64,000 bases of DNA from CAVRGQ01 sp963720785 (lineage in GTDB: Bacteria > Actinomycetota > Acidimicrobiia > IMCC26256 > DASPTH01). Each line of letters begins with the position of its first letter. Positions within the stretch are counted from its first letter, which is position 1. The DNA lies in NCBI GenBank assembly GCA_963720785.1, contig CAVRGQ010000008.1, positions 868,001 to 932,000 of the forward strand, given 5' to 3'. Positions 25,505-35,249 of this stretch are shown piece by piece. The notes under the pieces are model-generated. The model was given only the letters and a program-made list of their open reading frames with translations. It was not told the DNA's origin and did not search any database. Position numbers and translations under genes: made by a program.

Positions 25505-27102
25505 TCACCCGATGTCGCGACGACGGAAGCCGACGACGCCGAGGATCGTCAGGCCGCAAGCGATGGCCGCGAGCGCCACGAGTGGCACGACCTGCACCTC
25601 CGTCGCGGGGTACTGCGGGACGTGTTGGAACGGCGACGCGTCCTGGATCCACGGCGGGAGGTCGAGGAGTTGGCCGAACATCCCGATCACGAAGCAGACG
25701 CCGAGGAACGCCCACGGGAACCCGCTCGCGCGGGGCGCCAGACCGATCAGCGCAGCGGACAGCCCGACGAACACCCACACCGCGGGGGCAAACGCGAGTG
25801 CGCCGACGATCGACTGCCAGATCGCACCCCTGTCGCCGGTGACCGCGGCATCGGAGATCCCGAAGGTCGCTCCGACGAGGCCCAGGACCACAACGGTGCC
25901 GCCGAACACGATCAGCGAGGTGACTCGCTGCGAATCGGTCGCGCGACACCGGAGTCGCCAGGATCTGCTCCGCGTGCGTCGACGTCTCCTCGCTCCGCAT
26001 GCGGAGCGCGGACTGGATCGCGAATCCGGCAGCGACGAGCGCCAAGATCCGGAACGACATCGCCAGGTACTGGTCGACGATGGTGCCGTGGCCCTGCGCG
26101 GCGATGATGTCGGTGAGCGACTTGTTGTCCTGCACGAACTCGTTGATCGAGTCGGTGATGGAGCCGTACGCGATTGCGAGCACGAGCAGCCCCGCACTCC
26201 ACCCGATCACACTCCCGCGTTGGAGCCGCACCGCGAGCCCGAACGGACTGCCGAGTGAGTGCGCGGCGTGCGCTCGGCCGGCTCGCGGCGCCACGAGGCC
26301 GCCGCCGAGGTCGCGCCGCCTCGACAGGATGATCGAGAGCCAGGCCAGCAGCGCGGTGGCGCCGATGACGATCAGGAACGGCCACCACTGATCGCCGGCG
26401 AAGGGCCGCGTCTTCTGCGCCCAACCAATCGGGGAGAGCCACGAGAGGGAGCCGTCGCCGATGTCGCCGACCGCGCGCAGCAGGAAGGCTGCGCCGAGCA
26501 CCAGACCCCCGACGCCGTACACGACACGGGTGTTCTCGGTCACCTGTGCCGTGACCAACGTGAGTGCGGCGAAGAGGAGGCCGAACAACGTGAACGACAG
26601 TCCGAACACCACAGAGCCGGTGACCGGCAAACCGAGTGCCACGAGTGACCCCGCGACGAGCACACCGGTGACGACGTTCATGGTGGCGACGACGATCAGC
26701 GCCGCGGTCGGCAGCGCGTGCTCTCCGATCGGGAGTGAGCGGAGCATCTCGGAGCGGCCCGCTTCCTCCTCACCTCGTGTCAGGCGCCCGAGCATGAACA
26801 CGCTCATCAGACCCATGACGATCAGCCCGAAGGTGCCGGTCTGGAACGCGACCTGACCGCCGACGGTGTCGAGGCCCTGCGGGGGTCCGTTGAAGATGAT
26901 CGCGGCCACGTTGTCTTCGGACGCCTTCGCCGCCTTCTCGAGCTCGGCGTGGTTCGGGTAGAGGCCCTTGACGCTGGCGACGGTCGTCACGACGAGCAGC
27001 ACAATTGCCGCGACCCACAGCACGATGCGCAGGCGGTCACGCCGAAGACGCGAACCGAGTGAGGGGCGTCACCCCGGTCAGCGAGACCGCGGCGAGGGTC
27101 AC
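25505..27102 (-). CDS. ABC-2 type exporter permease (two frameshifts)
   Basis: A large permease of about 530 residues with roughly twelve hydrophobic segments, arranged as two halves as in GlnR/TipAS-antibiotic-exporter-like ABC permeases. The natural start is GTG 27102 (MTLAAVSLTGVTPLTRF), overlapping the ATPase stop (GTGA). The frame shifts at about 27045, after which RRDRLRIVLWVAAIVLLVV continues, and again at about 25925, after SRDRFAASH, to reach SLIVFGGTVVVLG and the end FRRRDIG at 25505. Both breaks lie within conserved sequence, suggesting indels. Works with the adjacent ATPase to export an unknown hydrophobic compound. Confidence 0.82.
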
Positions 27103-28031
27103 GGATCGAGGCCGCGCAAGCGTTCCGCCAGCTCCGGCTCGTGGGTCAACTCGTCGCCGTAGTGACGGAGGAACAGCTCCTCGAGCGTCGGCGGGTGACT
27201 CACCAGGCTGCGAACACCGAGCTCGGCGAGGCGACGAATCGTCGGATCGAGATGCACGGTGTCGACGTCGAAGTGGACCCGGTCGCCGTCGATCTCCAGT
27301 CCGTGGATTCCCGGCAGGTCGGCCAGTCCCGCTGCAGGTCGGGTCACTTCGGCAACGATGGCCGTACGGGTCATCCCGCGCAGGTCCTCGAGGGTGCCAC
27401 TCTGCTGCGTCCGGCCCGCGCGGATGATGCTCACCCGGTCGCAGAGCGCTTCCGCCTCGGCGAGGATGTGGCTCGACAACAGGACCGTGCGGCCCTCGGC
27501 CTTGATCTCCCGGATGCACTCCTGGAACACGGCTTCCATCAGAGGATCGAGACCCGACGTCGGCTCGTCGAGGAGCAGGAGCTCGGCACGGGACGCGAGC
27601 GCCGCCACCAGACCCACCTTTTGGCGGTTCCCCTTCGAATAGGTCCGGGCCTTCTTCGTCGGGTCGAGCTCGAAGCGCTCCAACAGCTCATCGCGTCGGC
27701 GCGGGTCGAGGTCGCCGCGCAGACGACCGAACAGGTCGATGACCTCACCGCCGCTGAGTTTCGGCCACAGCGTCACGTCGCCGGGAACGTAGGAGAGGCG
27801 CCGGTGGAGCGCGACCGCGTCGCGCCACGGGTCACCGCCGAGCAGCCGGATCTCGCCGCTGTCGGCGCGGATCAGGCCGAGCAGGGCACGGATCGTCGTC
27901 GTCTTCCCGGAACCGTTCGGACCCAGGAAGCCGTGCACCTCGCCGGTCTCGACGACCAGGTCCAAGCCGTCGAGCGCCCTGGTCGACCCGAACGACTTGA
28001 CGAGGCGCGAGATGGAGATGGCTTCGGACAT
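27099..28031 (-). CDS. ABC exporter ATP-binding protein
   Basis: A 310-residue ABC ATPase of the drug-export (DrrA/CcmA-like) group. Walker A is GPNGSGKTTTIRALLG, the signature is YSKGNRQKVGL (a variant of LSGGQ seen in two-half permease systems), Walker B LLLLDEPTSGLDPLM, and the switch His is in SSHILAEAE. The C-terminal ~90 residues form the DUF4162-like tail. ATG 28031. Its stop overlaps the permease start by 3 bp, so the two are coupled. It lies 36 bp past the hairpin that ends the upstream seven-gene operon. Confidence 0.92.
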   Translation of the reverse strand: MSEAISISRLVKSFGSTRALDGLDLVVETGEVHGFLGPNGSGKTTTIRALLGLIRADSGEIRLLGGDPWRDAVALHRRLSYVPGDVTLWPKLSGGEVIDLFGRLRGDLDPRRRDELLERFELDPTKKARTYSKGNRQKVGLVAALASRAELLLLDEPTSGLDPLMEAVFQECIREIKAEGRTVLLSSHILAEAEALCDRVSIIRAGRTQQSGTLEDLRGMTRTAIVAEVTRPAAGLADLPGIHGLEIDGDRVHFDVDTVHLDPTIRRLAELGVRSLVSHPPTLEELFLRHYGDELTHEPELAERLRGLDP

Positions 28032-28067
28032 CGTGTCGATCCTGACACAACGGCACTCGGACGCGAG

Positions 28068-28093
28068 ATGGCCGCCCCCAACGGGGCGGCCAT
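28068..28093 (-). terminator. Hairpin terminator of the leftward catabolic operon
   Basis: ATGGCCGCCCC (28068-28078) pairs perfectly with GGGGCGGCCAT (28083-28093) around a four-base loop, giving an 11-bp GC-rich stem. It stands 24 bp past the stop of the last gene of the operon and before the ABC ATPase start. No U-run follows, in line with many actinobacterial terminators. Confidence 0.65.
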
Positions 28094-28116
28094 TCCGGTC
28101 GTGCCTGTGCGAGCGA

Positions 28117-28953
28117 TCAGTCCTCGAGCTTCATGTCCTCCATGAAGTTCACGCCCATCGCCGCGGTCTCGTAGACGTTGGTGCGGCCCGACTGGGTCCA
28201 CCCGGCGTCGACGATCATGACCTCGCCGTTGACGTAGTCGGCGGCTTCGCTGCAGAGGAACACGAGCGGGCCGGCCTGCTGGTCGGGACGCGACGCCTCG
28301 ATGCCGGCATCGGCGCGGTAGTCGGAGCCGAAGCCGAGCCACAGGTCTTCCTGCGAACGGGCGAGCGGCGTGTCGGTGGGGCCGGGCAGGATCGCGTTGA
28401 TGCGGATGCCGAGCTTCTGGAACTCGAACGCTTTCATCGCCACGTAGGTGTTGATGGCCATCTTCGAGAACATGTAGTCGGCACGCCCGGGGTGCGCCTC
28501 GATCCACGCGACCGCGGAGTCGAAGTCGGGGGTGGCGAGGTACTCCTTCACCAGGTCCATGTTGGTGCGCCACGCGAGACCGGCGGTCGACGAGATCATG
28601 CCGATCGCGCTGCCGCGACCGAGGTAGCCCTTGGCGATCGCGGTCTCGATGAGGTGGCGGTGGCCGATGAAGTTGATCTTCTCGATGCCGGGCGTGCCGT
28701 CGGCCGCACCCGCGCACGAGAACAGGGCGTCGATCGGACCGCCGCACTCCTCGAGCGCGGCGTCGATGCCGTCCTTGTCGCGCAGGTCGAGGTTGATCGC
28801 CTTCGCACCGGCGAGGGTGACGGGCGCGTAGTCCATGACCACGACCTCGGCACCGAGGTCCTGCACGAGCTCGGCCGCGGCGGCACCCATGCCGGTGGCC
28901 CCACCGACGACGAGGGCACGCTTGCCGTCGAAGCGGAATGCGTCTGCCTTCAT
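28117..28953 (-). CDS. Short-chain dehydrogenase/reductase (coniferyl-alcohol/3-alpha-HSD type)
   Basis: A 278-residue SDR. The dinucleotide motif is LVVGGATGMGAAAAELV, then LDLRDKDGIDAAL, FSCAGAADG, active Ser in GMISSTAGLAW and the catalytic pair in DYMFSKMAIN. The insertion between Ser and Tyr (TPDFDSAVAWIEAHPGR) is typical of the 3-alpha-hydroxysteroid/coniferyl-alcohol dehydrogenase group. C-terminal VNGEVMIVDAGW is the usual SDR end. Start ATG 28953 has GGAGAGC upstream. Last gene of the leftward operon; it would oxidise a hydroxyl on the pathway's intermediate. Confidence 0.92.
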   Translation of the reverse strand: MKADAFRFDGKRALVVGGATGMGAAAAELVQDLGAEVVVMDYAPVTLAGAKAINLDLRDKDGIDAALEECGGPIDALFSCAGAADGTPGIEKINFIGHRHLIETAIAKGYLGRGSAIGMISSTAGLAWRTNMDLVKEYLATPDFDSAVAWIEAHPGRADYMFSKMAINTYVAMKAFEFQKLGIRINAILPGPTDTPLARSQEDLWLGFGSDYRADAGIEASRPDQQAGPLVFLCSEAADYVNGEVMIVDAGWTQSGRTNVYETAAMGVNFMEDMKLED

Positions 28954-29024
28954 GTGTTGCTCTCCTGTCATCGAAGTCCCTGCGGGCGCAGGCGATTCCC
29001 TGCGAATGTGGGGGACGCTAGTGG

Positions 29025-30005
29025 TCAGGCCACACCGTTCACCACGTCCACCAGCGGCTCGCCGGCGAGGACGCGGTTGAGGTTGGCCTTGGTCTTCTTG
29101 AGGATGCGCACCTGGGCCTCCACCACCGTGCCGGCGGTGTGCGGGCTCAGGATCACGTTGTCGAGCTCGGTGAACGGGTGCCCCGCGGGCAGCGGCTCGG
29201 TCTCGAACACGTCGAGGGCGGCGCCCCGCAGCTTGCCCGCCCGCAGCGTCTCGAGCAGGGCGGCTTCGTCGACCACGCCGCCGCGCGCCACGTTCACCAG
29301 ACAGGCGTCGGGCTTCATCAGGCCGAGCCGACGAGCGTCGATGAGGTGGCGGGTGTCGGGCAGCAGCGGCACGTGCAACGACACGATGTCGGCCCGGGCA
29401 AGGAGGTCGTCGAGCGCCGCGTACTGCGCGCCGAGCACGGCCTCGTCGTCGGCCGACGGGCGGAACGCGTCGAAGTAGAGGACCTCCATCTCCCAGCCCT
29501 GCAGGCGCTGGGCGACCTGGCGGCCGATGCGGCCGAAGCCGACGACGCCCCACGTGCGCGCCGCGACCTCGCGGTTGGGACGGCCGAACTGCGGCCACTC
29601 CCCGGCCCGGATCTGGCGGTCGGTCCACGCGAGCTCACGCATCAACGCGATGCCCGCCATCACCGTGTGCTCGGCGACGGGGATGTCGTTCGCCCCCGCG
29701 CAGTTGCACACCGGGATGCCGCGCTCGGCCGCCGCGACGTGGTCGATCTGCTGGAAGCCGGCCGACGGCTGGAGGATGGCGCGACACCGCGTCATCCTCT
29801 CGATGACACGGCGCGTGATCGGCACGGTGAACGTGAAGTCGCCGATCACGATGTCGGCATCGACGACGGCCGCGACCGCGGCGTCTTCCGTGCGCGGCTC
29901 CACCACGACGATCTCGGCCTCCGTGCCCTCGGGCAGGAACTTGCGGAGCGCGTCGGCCGGGAACGGCGCGGTCGACACGATCGTCCAGCGTTCGGGAGTG
30001 GTCAT
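29025..30005 (-). CDS. D-2-hydroxyacid dehydrogenase family protein
   Basis: A 326-residue NAD-dependent D-2-hydroxyacid dehydrogenase. NAD-binding motif WGVVGFGRIGRQVAQRL, catalytic Arg in LVNVARGGVVDEAALL, Glu in ALDVFETEPLPAGHP and His in ILSPHTAGTVVE are all intact. The N-terminal substrate domain includes ILQPSAGFQQIDHVAA. No ACT domain, so not a serine-pathway SerA in full form. Start ATG 30005, eight bases past the acetoacetate-decarboxylase-like gene's stop. In this operon it could reduce or oxidise a 2-oxo/2-hydroxy acid made in side-chain degradation. Confidence 0.92.
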   Translation of the reverse strand: MTTPERWTIVSTAPFPADALRKFLPEGTEAEIVVVEPRTEDAAVAAVVDADIVIGDFTFTVPITRRVIERMTRCRAILQPSAGFQQIDHVAAAERGIPVCNCAGANDIPVAEHTVMAGIALMRELAWTDRQIRAGEWPQFGRPNREVAARTWGVVGFGRIGRQVAQRLQGWEMEVLYFDAFRPSADDEAVLGAQYAALDDLLARADIVSLHVPLLPDTRHLIDARRLGLMKPDACLVNVARGGVVDEAALLETLRAGKLRGAALDVFETEPLPAGHPFTELDNVILSPHTAGTVVEAQVRILKKTKANLNRVLAGEPLVDVVNGVA

Positions 30006-30013
30006 CGCCTACC

Positions 30014-30820
30014 TCAATCCTGTGCGGGGCGGATCTCCGCACCCACGATCGTCATGCCGATGGAGCAGCGGAACCCGCCGGTGACCGCCACCGGCGCGAG
30101 TGCGTCGAGTTCCTCGAACTCGGCCGCGCCGAACTCCAGCGTCGCGCCACCCTCCCACACCTCGCCGATCTCGAAGTCCTGGAGGAGGTTGCGGGCGAGG
30201 TCGTGCACGAGCGGCGGGCCACCCGCGAGGTCGGGCACGTGGCGGGTGTGCCAGATCGGCAGGCGCATCCCACGCGGCACGAAGCCGTCGGCAGCACGCG
30301 TTTCGAGGGTGACCGAACCGGTGGCGAGACGCCTCCCGAGGCTCGACACGTGGCCCGCGTGGGTCGCTCCGGGCTCCAGCTTGGGGCCACCGCGCCCGAC
30401 AGTGACCGGCTTGGTCATCGCGATGACGCCCGTCTTCTTCGGGAAGCCCTGGATGTGCCCACGGGCGAACGACAGGTCGTTGTCGACCCAGATGTACGGC
30501 ACGCGCGCGACCTTCGCGTCGTCGAGCGTGGCGTGCACCTCGACGTAGGCCTCCTTGTACTGACCGCGCGCGGGATCCGCGGCGATGCGCGGATCGTGCT
30601 CCGACGCCGACGACCAGTCGATGAACACGAACGTGCATGCGCCGCCACCATCAGGGCCGGTCATCGCGCGCATCGGTGCGGGCAGCACGGCTTGCGCGGC
30701 TGCGGGGTCACAACGGAAGTCGATGCCGATGACGTCGCCGGAGAAGTACCACGGCGGTGCCGGCACCAGGGCCGCGTCGCCCTTCGGTGACAGCGGGAGG
30801 CTCCACCCCTGCAGTGTCAT
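30014..30820 (-). CDS. Acetoacetate decarboxylase-family protein
   Basis: A 268-residue member of the acetoacetate decarboxylase (ADC) superfamily. The Schiff-base lysine motif is seen in FARGHIQGFPKKTGVIAMTK, and the N-terminal segment YFSGDVIGIDFRCDPAAAQA fits the family fold. ADC-like enzymes decarboxylate 3-oxo acids or catalyse related hydratase and aldolase steps through an imine. Start ATG 30820 overlaps the stop of the acyl-CoA dehydrogenase gene (ATGA). Its place between an acyl-CoA dehydrogenase and a hydroxyacid dehydrogenase suggests a catabolic role. Confidence 0.88.
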   Translation of the reverse strand: MTLQGWSLPLSPKGDAALVPAPPWYFSGDVIGIDFRCDPAAAQAVLPAPMRAMTGPDGGGACTFVFIDWSSASEHDPRIAADPARGQYKEAYVEVHATLDDAKVARVPYIWVDNDLSFARGHIQGFPKKTGVIAMTKPVTVGRGGPKLEPGATHAGHVSSLGRRLATGSVTLETRAADGFVPRGMRLPIWHTRHVPDLAGGPPLVHDLARNLLQDFEIGEVWEGGATLEFGAAEFEELDALAPVAVTGGFRCSIGMTIVGAEIRPAQD

Positions 30821-32055
30821 GCCTTTGGCTCTTTCGGCAGGCCGAGCACGCGCTCGGCGACGGTGTTCTTGACGATCTCCTCGGTGCCCCCGCCGATGCG
30901 CATGCCGGGCGTGGAGAGCACGTACTCCGTCCACGCCCACGCGCCCCATTGCCCGGTGTCGGCCTCGAGGCGCGGGCCGAGCACCTCGGTGAGCAACGGC
31001 ACGAGCACGTCGTTGAACGCCTTGTTGTGCAACTTGCCGACCATCATCTCCGGCCCCGGCGTCTGGCCCGGCCTGATCGACTGGCGCCACCGCTCGTTCT
31101 GCAGCGTCTTGATGCGGTCGAGCACGTACACCTGCGCGAGGCGCTGACGCGTGAACGGGTCGGCGGTGTCACCGAACTCGCGCACGACGCCGGCGATGCG
31201 TTCGAACGGGCCCACGCCGTGGCCGATGCTCGATCGCCGCGTCGCGATGCTCCGTTCGTTGCCGAGCGTCGTGAGGATCACCCCGAAGCCCGCGTTGACG
31301 TCGCCGACGCGGTGGGCGTCGGGCACGCGCACGTCGGTGAGGAACACCTCGTTGAAGTTCGACTCGCCGGTCATCTGGCGCAGCGGCCGGATCTCCACAC
31401 CGGGCGCGCGCATGTCGACGAGGAAGGTGGTGAGGCCCTTGTGCTTGGGCACCTCGGGATCGGTGCGGGTCACGCAGATGCCGAAGTCGGCGGCATGCGC
31501 GCTCGACGTCCACACCTTCTGCCCGTTGATCACCCACTCGTCCCCGTCGCGCACCGCGCGCGTCGACGCCGACGCGAGGTCCGAGCCCGCGTTCGGTTCG
31601 CTGAACAGCTGGCACATGATGACGTCGCCGCGGTAGAGCTTCGCCAGGTAGCGCTGCTTGATCTCCTCACTTGCCGTGGCGAGGAGCGCAGGCCCAACGA
31701 AGCCGATCGCGATGGTGAGGGGCGCGAGGTTCGGCAGCTCGTAGTGCCCTTCGAGCTCGTTGAACGCGATGGCGTGCTCCACGGTGAGCCCGCGGCCGCC
31801 GTAGGCGACCGGCCCGTCGATCCATCCGAGGCCGGCGTCGAAGCGCGCCGCCGCGTAGGCCTGCGCCGCGGCCACCACCTCGTGCAGGTGTTCACGCTCG
31901 ATCTCCTCGAGCACGTTGATGCGGTCGGAACCCGTCCCCCACACGAAGTCGGCGCCCGACTGCTCGGCGCTCCGCCGCGGCACGGTCGCGTCGAGGAAGG
32001 CCTTGCCCTCCGCGAGGAGCTCGTCGATGCCCGTGTCGGTCCCGGTGTCGGTCAT
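30817..32055 (-). CDS. Acyl-CoA dehydrogenase
   Basis: A 412-residue FAD acyl-CoA dehydrogenase. FAD/substrate motifs: CQLFSEPNAGSDLASASTRA, VINGQKVWTSSAHAADFGIC and the C-terminal RIGGGTEEIVKNTVAERVLG. The Tyr-Glu-Gly base found in short/medium-chain enzymes is replaced by Gly-Gly-Gly, so the catalytic base must be elsewhere or the reaction may differ, as in heteromeric FadE-type sterol enzymes. Start ATG 32055. Co-transcribed with the epimerase-like gene upstream and the ADC-like gene downstream. Confidence 0.92.
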   Translation of the reverse strand: MTDTGTDTGIDELLAEGKAFLDATVPRRSAEQSGADFVWGTGSDRINVLEEIEREHLHEVVAAAQAYAAARFDAGLGWIDGPVAYGGRGLTVEHAIAFNELEGHYELPNLAPLTIAIGFVGPALLATASEEIKQRYLAKLYRGDVIMCQLFSEPNAGSDLASASTRAVRDGDEWVINGQKVWTSSAHAADFGICVTRTDPEVPKHKGLTTFLVDMRAPGVEIRPLRQMTGESNFNEVFLTDVRVPDAHRVGDVNAGFGVILTTLGNERSIATRRSSIGHGVGPFERIAGVVREFGDTADPFTRQRLAQVYVLDRIKTLQNERWRQSIRPGQTPGPEMMVGKLHNKAFNDVLVPLLTEVLGPRLEADTGQWGAWAWTEYVLSTPGMRIGGGTEEIVKNTVAERVLGLPKEPKA

Positions 32056-32080
32056 GTGCTCCCCCGTTGCCGGCCGGCGA

Positions 32081-33175
32081 TCAGATGCGCGTGTCGGCGC
32101 GCGGGTTGCGGGTGCCCGGACCGGCGTACGACTTGCCGTACCCGGGGAGCTCCTGGTAGCCGAGGTCGGGGAACTCGGCGGTGGTGCTGCGCCACCACGC
32201 GGCGAGGCGGTCCTCGGCGTCGTAGTCGAACGGATCCTGGAGCGCGGTCTCCTCGTAGCCGTCGCGCGCCGGAGGGTTGGCGACGAGCCACTGCGCGGTA
32301 CGCCGCACGGCCTCCCGCGCGGGCACGGCGTCGCGGTAGCCGAGCCGGTCGCGCAGCTTCGCGGTGTCGACCACCCGGTGGGTGGTCCGGTAGTTCTGCA
32401 TCATCGGTCGCGCGGGGATCGCGAACCGCGCCGGCATCGACAGCAGCTCCCAGTCGTGGCCGAGCTCGTCGGTGATCAGCTCGGCGACCTGGCGGATGGT
32501 GAGCTTCTCGTCGTCGCCGCAGTTGAAGATCTCGCCCATCGACGCCTCGGGCTGGTCGACCGCGAGCAGAAGCGCGTGCGCGAGGTTGTCGACGTAGCCG
32601 TAGGGGATCAGGGTGAGGCCGTCGTCGGGCAGCACCAGGAACGGACGGCCGTCGAGGATCCGCCGCACCACACACCATTCGCGCGGCGCGAGCTGACGCG
32701 GGCCGTACACGAACGGATAGCGGAAGTGCGTCGCGGTGGGGTGCTGCTCGAACAACATCTGCTCGGTGCGACCGATGCGGTAGCTCTTGCCGTCGGCGCC
32801 CTCGTCGGCGAGCGGTGCGTCCTCACGCGTCGGGATCGGGAGCCCCGGAGGCTCGTGCACCGCTGGCTCGAAGAAGCCTCGGTACACCGGCACGCCGCCG
32901 ACCGAGATGATGCGCCCGGTGCGGCCCTGCACGACCTCGGCGATCGCGCGCAGCCTGCCGTAGGTGGCGAGGGTGACGTCGAACGTCTCGTCGCCGAGCG
33001 CGCCGCGCAGCGAGTCGGTGTCGAACGGGTCGCAGTGGAGGTGGCGCAGGTGCTCGACCTCGGGCACCTCGTGGTTCCCCGAGTGCAGGATCGTGATGTC
33101 GTGCTCGCGCTCCTCGAGGCCCCGGGCAATGGCCGGCCCCGTCGGACCCGTCCCCCCGATCAGCAACACCTTCAT
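32081..33175 (-). CDS. NAD(P)-dependent epimerase/dehydratase family protein
   Basis: A 364-residue extended-SDR protein. The N-terminal nucleotide-binding motif is KVLLIGGTGPTGPAIARGL; further blocks RYPFVYGPRQLAPREW and IFNCGDDEKLTIRQVAELI are typical of the family. The catalytic YxxxK is not clear: YRIGRTEQML has a Tyr and no Lys at +4, so oxidoreductase activity is uncertain. ATG 33175 is preferred over an upstream GTG at 33184. The C-terminal ~60 residues are an extension beyond usual epimerases. Member of the leftward operon; substrate unknown. Confidence 0.85.
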   Translation of the reverse strand: MKVLLIGGTGPTGPAIARGLEEREHDITILHSGNHEVPEVEHLRHLHCDPFDTDSLRGALGDETFDVTLATYGRLRAIAEVVQGRTGRIISVGGVPVYRGFFEPAVHEPPGLPIPTREDAPLADEGADGKSYRIGRTEQMLFEQHPTATHFRYPFVYGPRQLAPREWCVVRRILDGRPFLVLPDDGLTLIPYGYVDNLAHALLLAVDQPEASMGEIFNCGDDEKLTIRQVAELITDELGHDWELLSMPARFAIPARPMMQNYRTTHRVVDTAKLRDRLGYRDAVPAREAVRRTAQWLVANPPARDGYEETALQDPFDYDAEDRLAAWWRSTTAEFPDLGYQELPGYGKSYAGPGTRNPRADTRI

Positions 33176-33194
33176 GCGGCCCACTTGCCAGCGC

Positions 33195-33954
33195 TCACTT
33201 GGGGGCCTCCGAGCTCGCGGTCAACAGCTCGCCGCCGTCGAGCGTGACGATCGACCCGGTCATGTACCCGGCCTTCCCGCTCGCGACGAACGCGATCAGC
33301 TCGGCCACTTCGTCGGCGGTGCCGAGGCGGCCCATCGGGTTCACCTTCTGGTCGGTGCGCGCCATCCAGTCGGTGATGGGCACCGCGAGCTCGGTGTCGA
33401 CCAGGCCCGGTGCAATCCCCACCACGCGGATGCCGTCGCGTGCCCACTCCAGCGCGAGGCCGCGCGTCACCATGTTGAGCGCCGACTTCGACGCGTTGTA
33501 CGCGGAGAGTCCGACCGACGGGTAGAACGCTGCGCTGCTCGACACGTTCACCACCACCGAGCCGTCGCCCATGAGCGCGTGTCGCGCGCGTTGCGAGGTA
33601 CCACGGCGAGGTGAGGTTCAACATCAGGGTGGACTGCCACTGGTCGAGCGTCATGCGCTCCGCGCGCGTCGCCTCGGGCAGCACGCCCGCGTTGTTCACC
33701 AGCACGCCGAGCCGGCCCTCGGGGCCCGCGAACTCGCGTGTCGCCTCGACCAGCGCATCCACGGCAACCGGATCGGTGAGATCGGTCGGGACCGCGAGCG
33801 CGGCACCGCCGCCGTCGGTGATCGCGGTCGCGAGCGCGTCGAGTGGACCGGCACGGCGCGCCGCGAGCACGACGCGGTGACCGTCGGCGACGAGACGATG
33901 CGCCGTCGCAGCCCCGATGCCCCGGCTCGCGCCGGTGACGAGTGCAACCGTCAT
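33195..33954 (-). CDS. Short-chain dehydrogenase/reductase (frameshifted)
   Basis: An SDR of about 253 residues. The N-terminal half, from ATG 33954, has VALVTGASRGIGAATAHRL and VLVNNAGVLPEAT. After SPWYLATRATR the frame changes near 33575 and continues as ALMGDGSVVVNVSSSAAFY, with catalytic Tyr-Lys in SAYNASKSALNMV and the usual end MTGSIVTLDGG. All SDR motifs survive, so a one-base indel in a CGCGCG-rich stretch is likely. The start overlaps the stop of the upstream acyl-CoA dehydrogenase gene (ATGA). Expected role: NAD(P)-dependent alcohol oxidation in the operon's pathway. Confidence 0.85.
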
Positions 33955-35180
33955 GATCGCGGTACTGCCGACCACGGCAGGTCCTTGTCGGCGCGCGGCT
34001 CGCCCGGGAGCCCCAGCACGCGCTCACCGAGGATGTTGCGCAGGATCTCGCTCGTACCGCCCTCGATCGAGTTCGCCCGCGCCCGCAGGAACGCCTTGCC
34101 CAGCTCGTCGCCGCTGACCGTGAGCGTGTGATCGGGCTGGATCATCTCGTAGCCCTTCACCAGCAGGCCGCCCGGGCCCTGCACGTTCACACAGAACTCG
34201 TACACCGCCTGGTTGAGCTCCGCCATCGACAGCTTCGCCACCGAACCTTCGGGCCCGGGCACGCCGTCGCGGGCGGACACCGCCCGCAGGTTCGTGAGGC
34301 GCGTCACCTCGGCGCGCACCCAGAGGTCCATCAGCTGCTGCCGGCGCACGGGGTCCTCCCCCACTGCGGCGATGCGCTCGCGGTACACGCGCACCGCGTG
34401 ACCGATCGCGCCCTCGCCGCGCGCGCCGACACCCTCGCCGATCGACACCCGCTCGTTCATCAGCGTGGTCATCGCGACGCGCCAGCCGTCGCCCACGCCG
34501 TCGAGCCGGCACACGTCGGGGATGCGCACGTCGGTGAGGTACACCTCGTTGAACTCGGCCTCGCCGGTGATCTGCCGCAGCGGGCGCACCTCCACCCCGG
34601 GCGAGTGCATGCCGACGCAGAAGTAGGTGAGGCCGCGGTGCTTCGGCGCGTCGGGGTCGGTGCGGGTCACGAGGATGCCCCAACTCGCCTTGTGCCCGAG
34701 CGTCGTCCAGACCTTCTGTCCGTTCACCACCCACTCGTCGCCGTCGCGCTTCGCGGAGGTGGCCAGGGCCGCGAGGTCGGAGCCGGCACCCGGCTCCGAG
34801 AACAGCTGGCACCAGATCTCCTCGCCGGTGAAGAGGGGGCGCAGCCACCGTCGGCGTTGCTCGTCGGTGCCGTGCTCGTGGATCGTGGGCGCGGCCATGC
34901 CGAGACCGAGGATGTTGCGGTCCGACCAGTCGATGGCGCCGGCTGCGAGGAAGCGCGTCTCCACCGGCCCCTGGAGTGCGGGATCGAGGCCCCGGCCACC
35001 GTCGCCCTCCCGGAAATGGACCATGGCGAGGCCGGCGTCGAAGCGGGCGCCCCGCAGGTCGAGGTCGCGGGCCTCCCCAGGCGGGAACCGGCGCAGGAGG
35101 TCGTCGATGTCGGCCGCGAGGGTGGCGGGGAGTGCAGTGTCGGGGGCCGCCTCGGTCGCGGGCACGGGGGTCGCGCTCAT
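33951..35180 (-). CDS. Acyl-CoA dehydrogenase
   Basis: A 409-residue acyl-CoA dehydrogenase, paralogous to the 30.8-kb gene. Blocks: CQLFSEPGAGSDLAALATSA, VVNGQKVWTTLGHKASWGIL, LTDVRIPDVCRLDGVGDGW and the end SIEGGTSEILRNILGERVLG, where the Glu-Gly-Gly places an acidic residue near the usual base position. Start ATG 35180. First gene of the leftward seven-gene operon; the promoter must lie in the 69 bp shared with the divergent GDSL hydrolase. Two paralogous dehydrogenases in one operon may form a heteromeric enzyme or act on successive intermediates. Confidence 0.92.
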   Translation of the reverse strand: MSATPVPATEAAPDTALPATLAADIDDLLRRFPPGEARDLDLRGARFDAGLAMVHFREGDGGRGLDPALQGPVETRFLAAGAIDWSDRNILGLGMAAPTIHEHGTDEQRRRWLRPLFTGEEIWCQLFSEPGAGSDLAALATSAKRDGDEWVVNGQKVWTTLGHKASWGILVTRTDPDAPKHRGLTYFCVGMHSPGVEVRPLRQITGEAEFNEVYLTDVRIPDVCRLDGVGDGWRVAMTTLMNERVSIGEGVGARGEGAIGHAVRVYRERIAAVGEDPVRRQQLMDLWVRAEVTRLTNLRAVSARDGVPGPEGSVAKLSMAELNQAVYEFCVNVQGPGGLLVKGYEMIQPDHTLTVSGDELGKAFLRARANSIEGGTSEILRNILGERVLGLPGEPRADKDLPWSAVPRS

Positions 35181-35249
35181 CCCGGAAGTGTCGTCGGCGG
35201 CGACGGGGCGCGGCCAATCCACCGCGTTCGGCACTGTTAGCGTCGGCCC

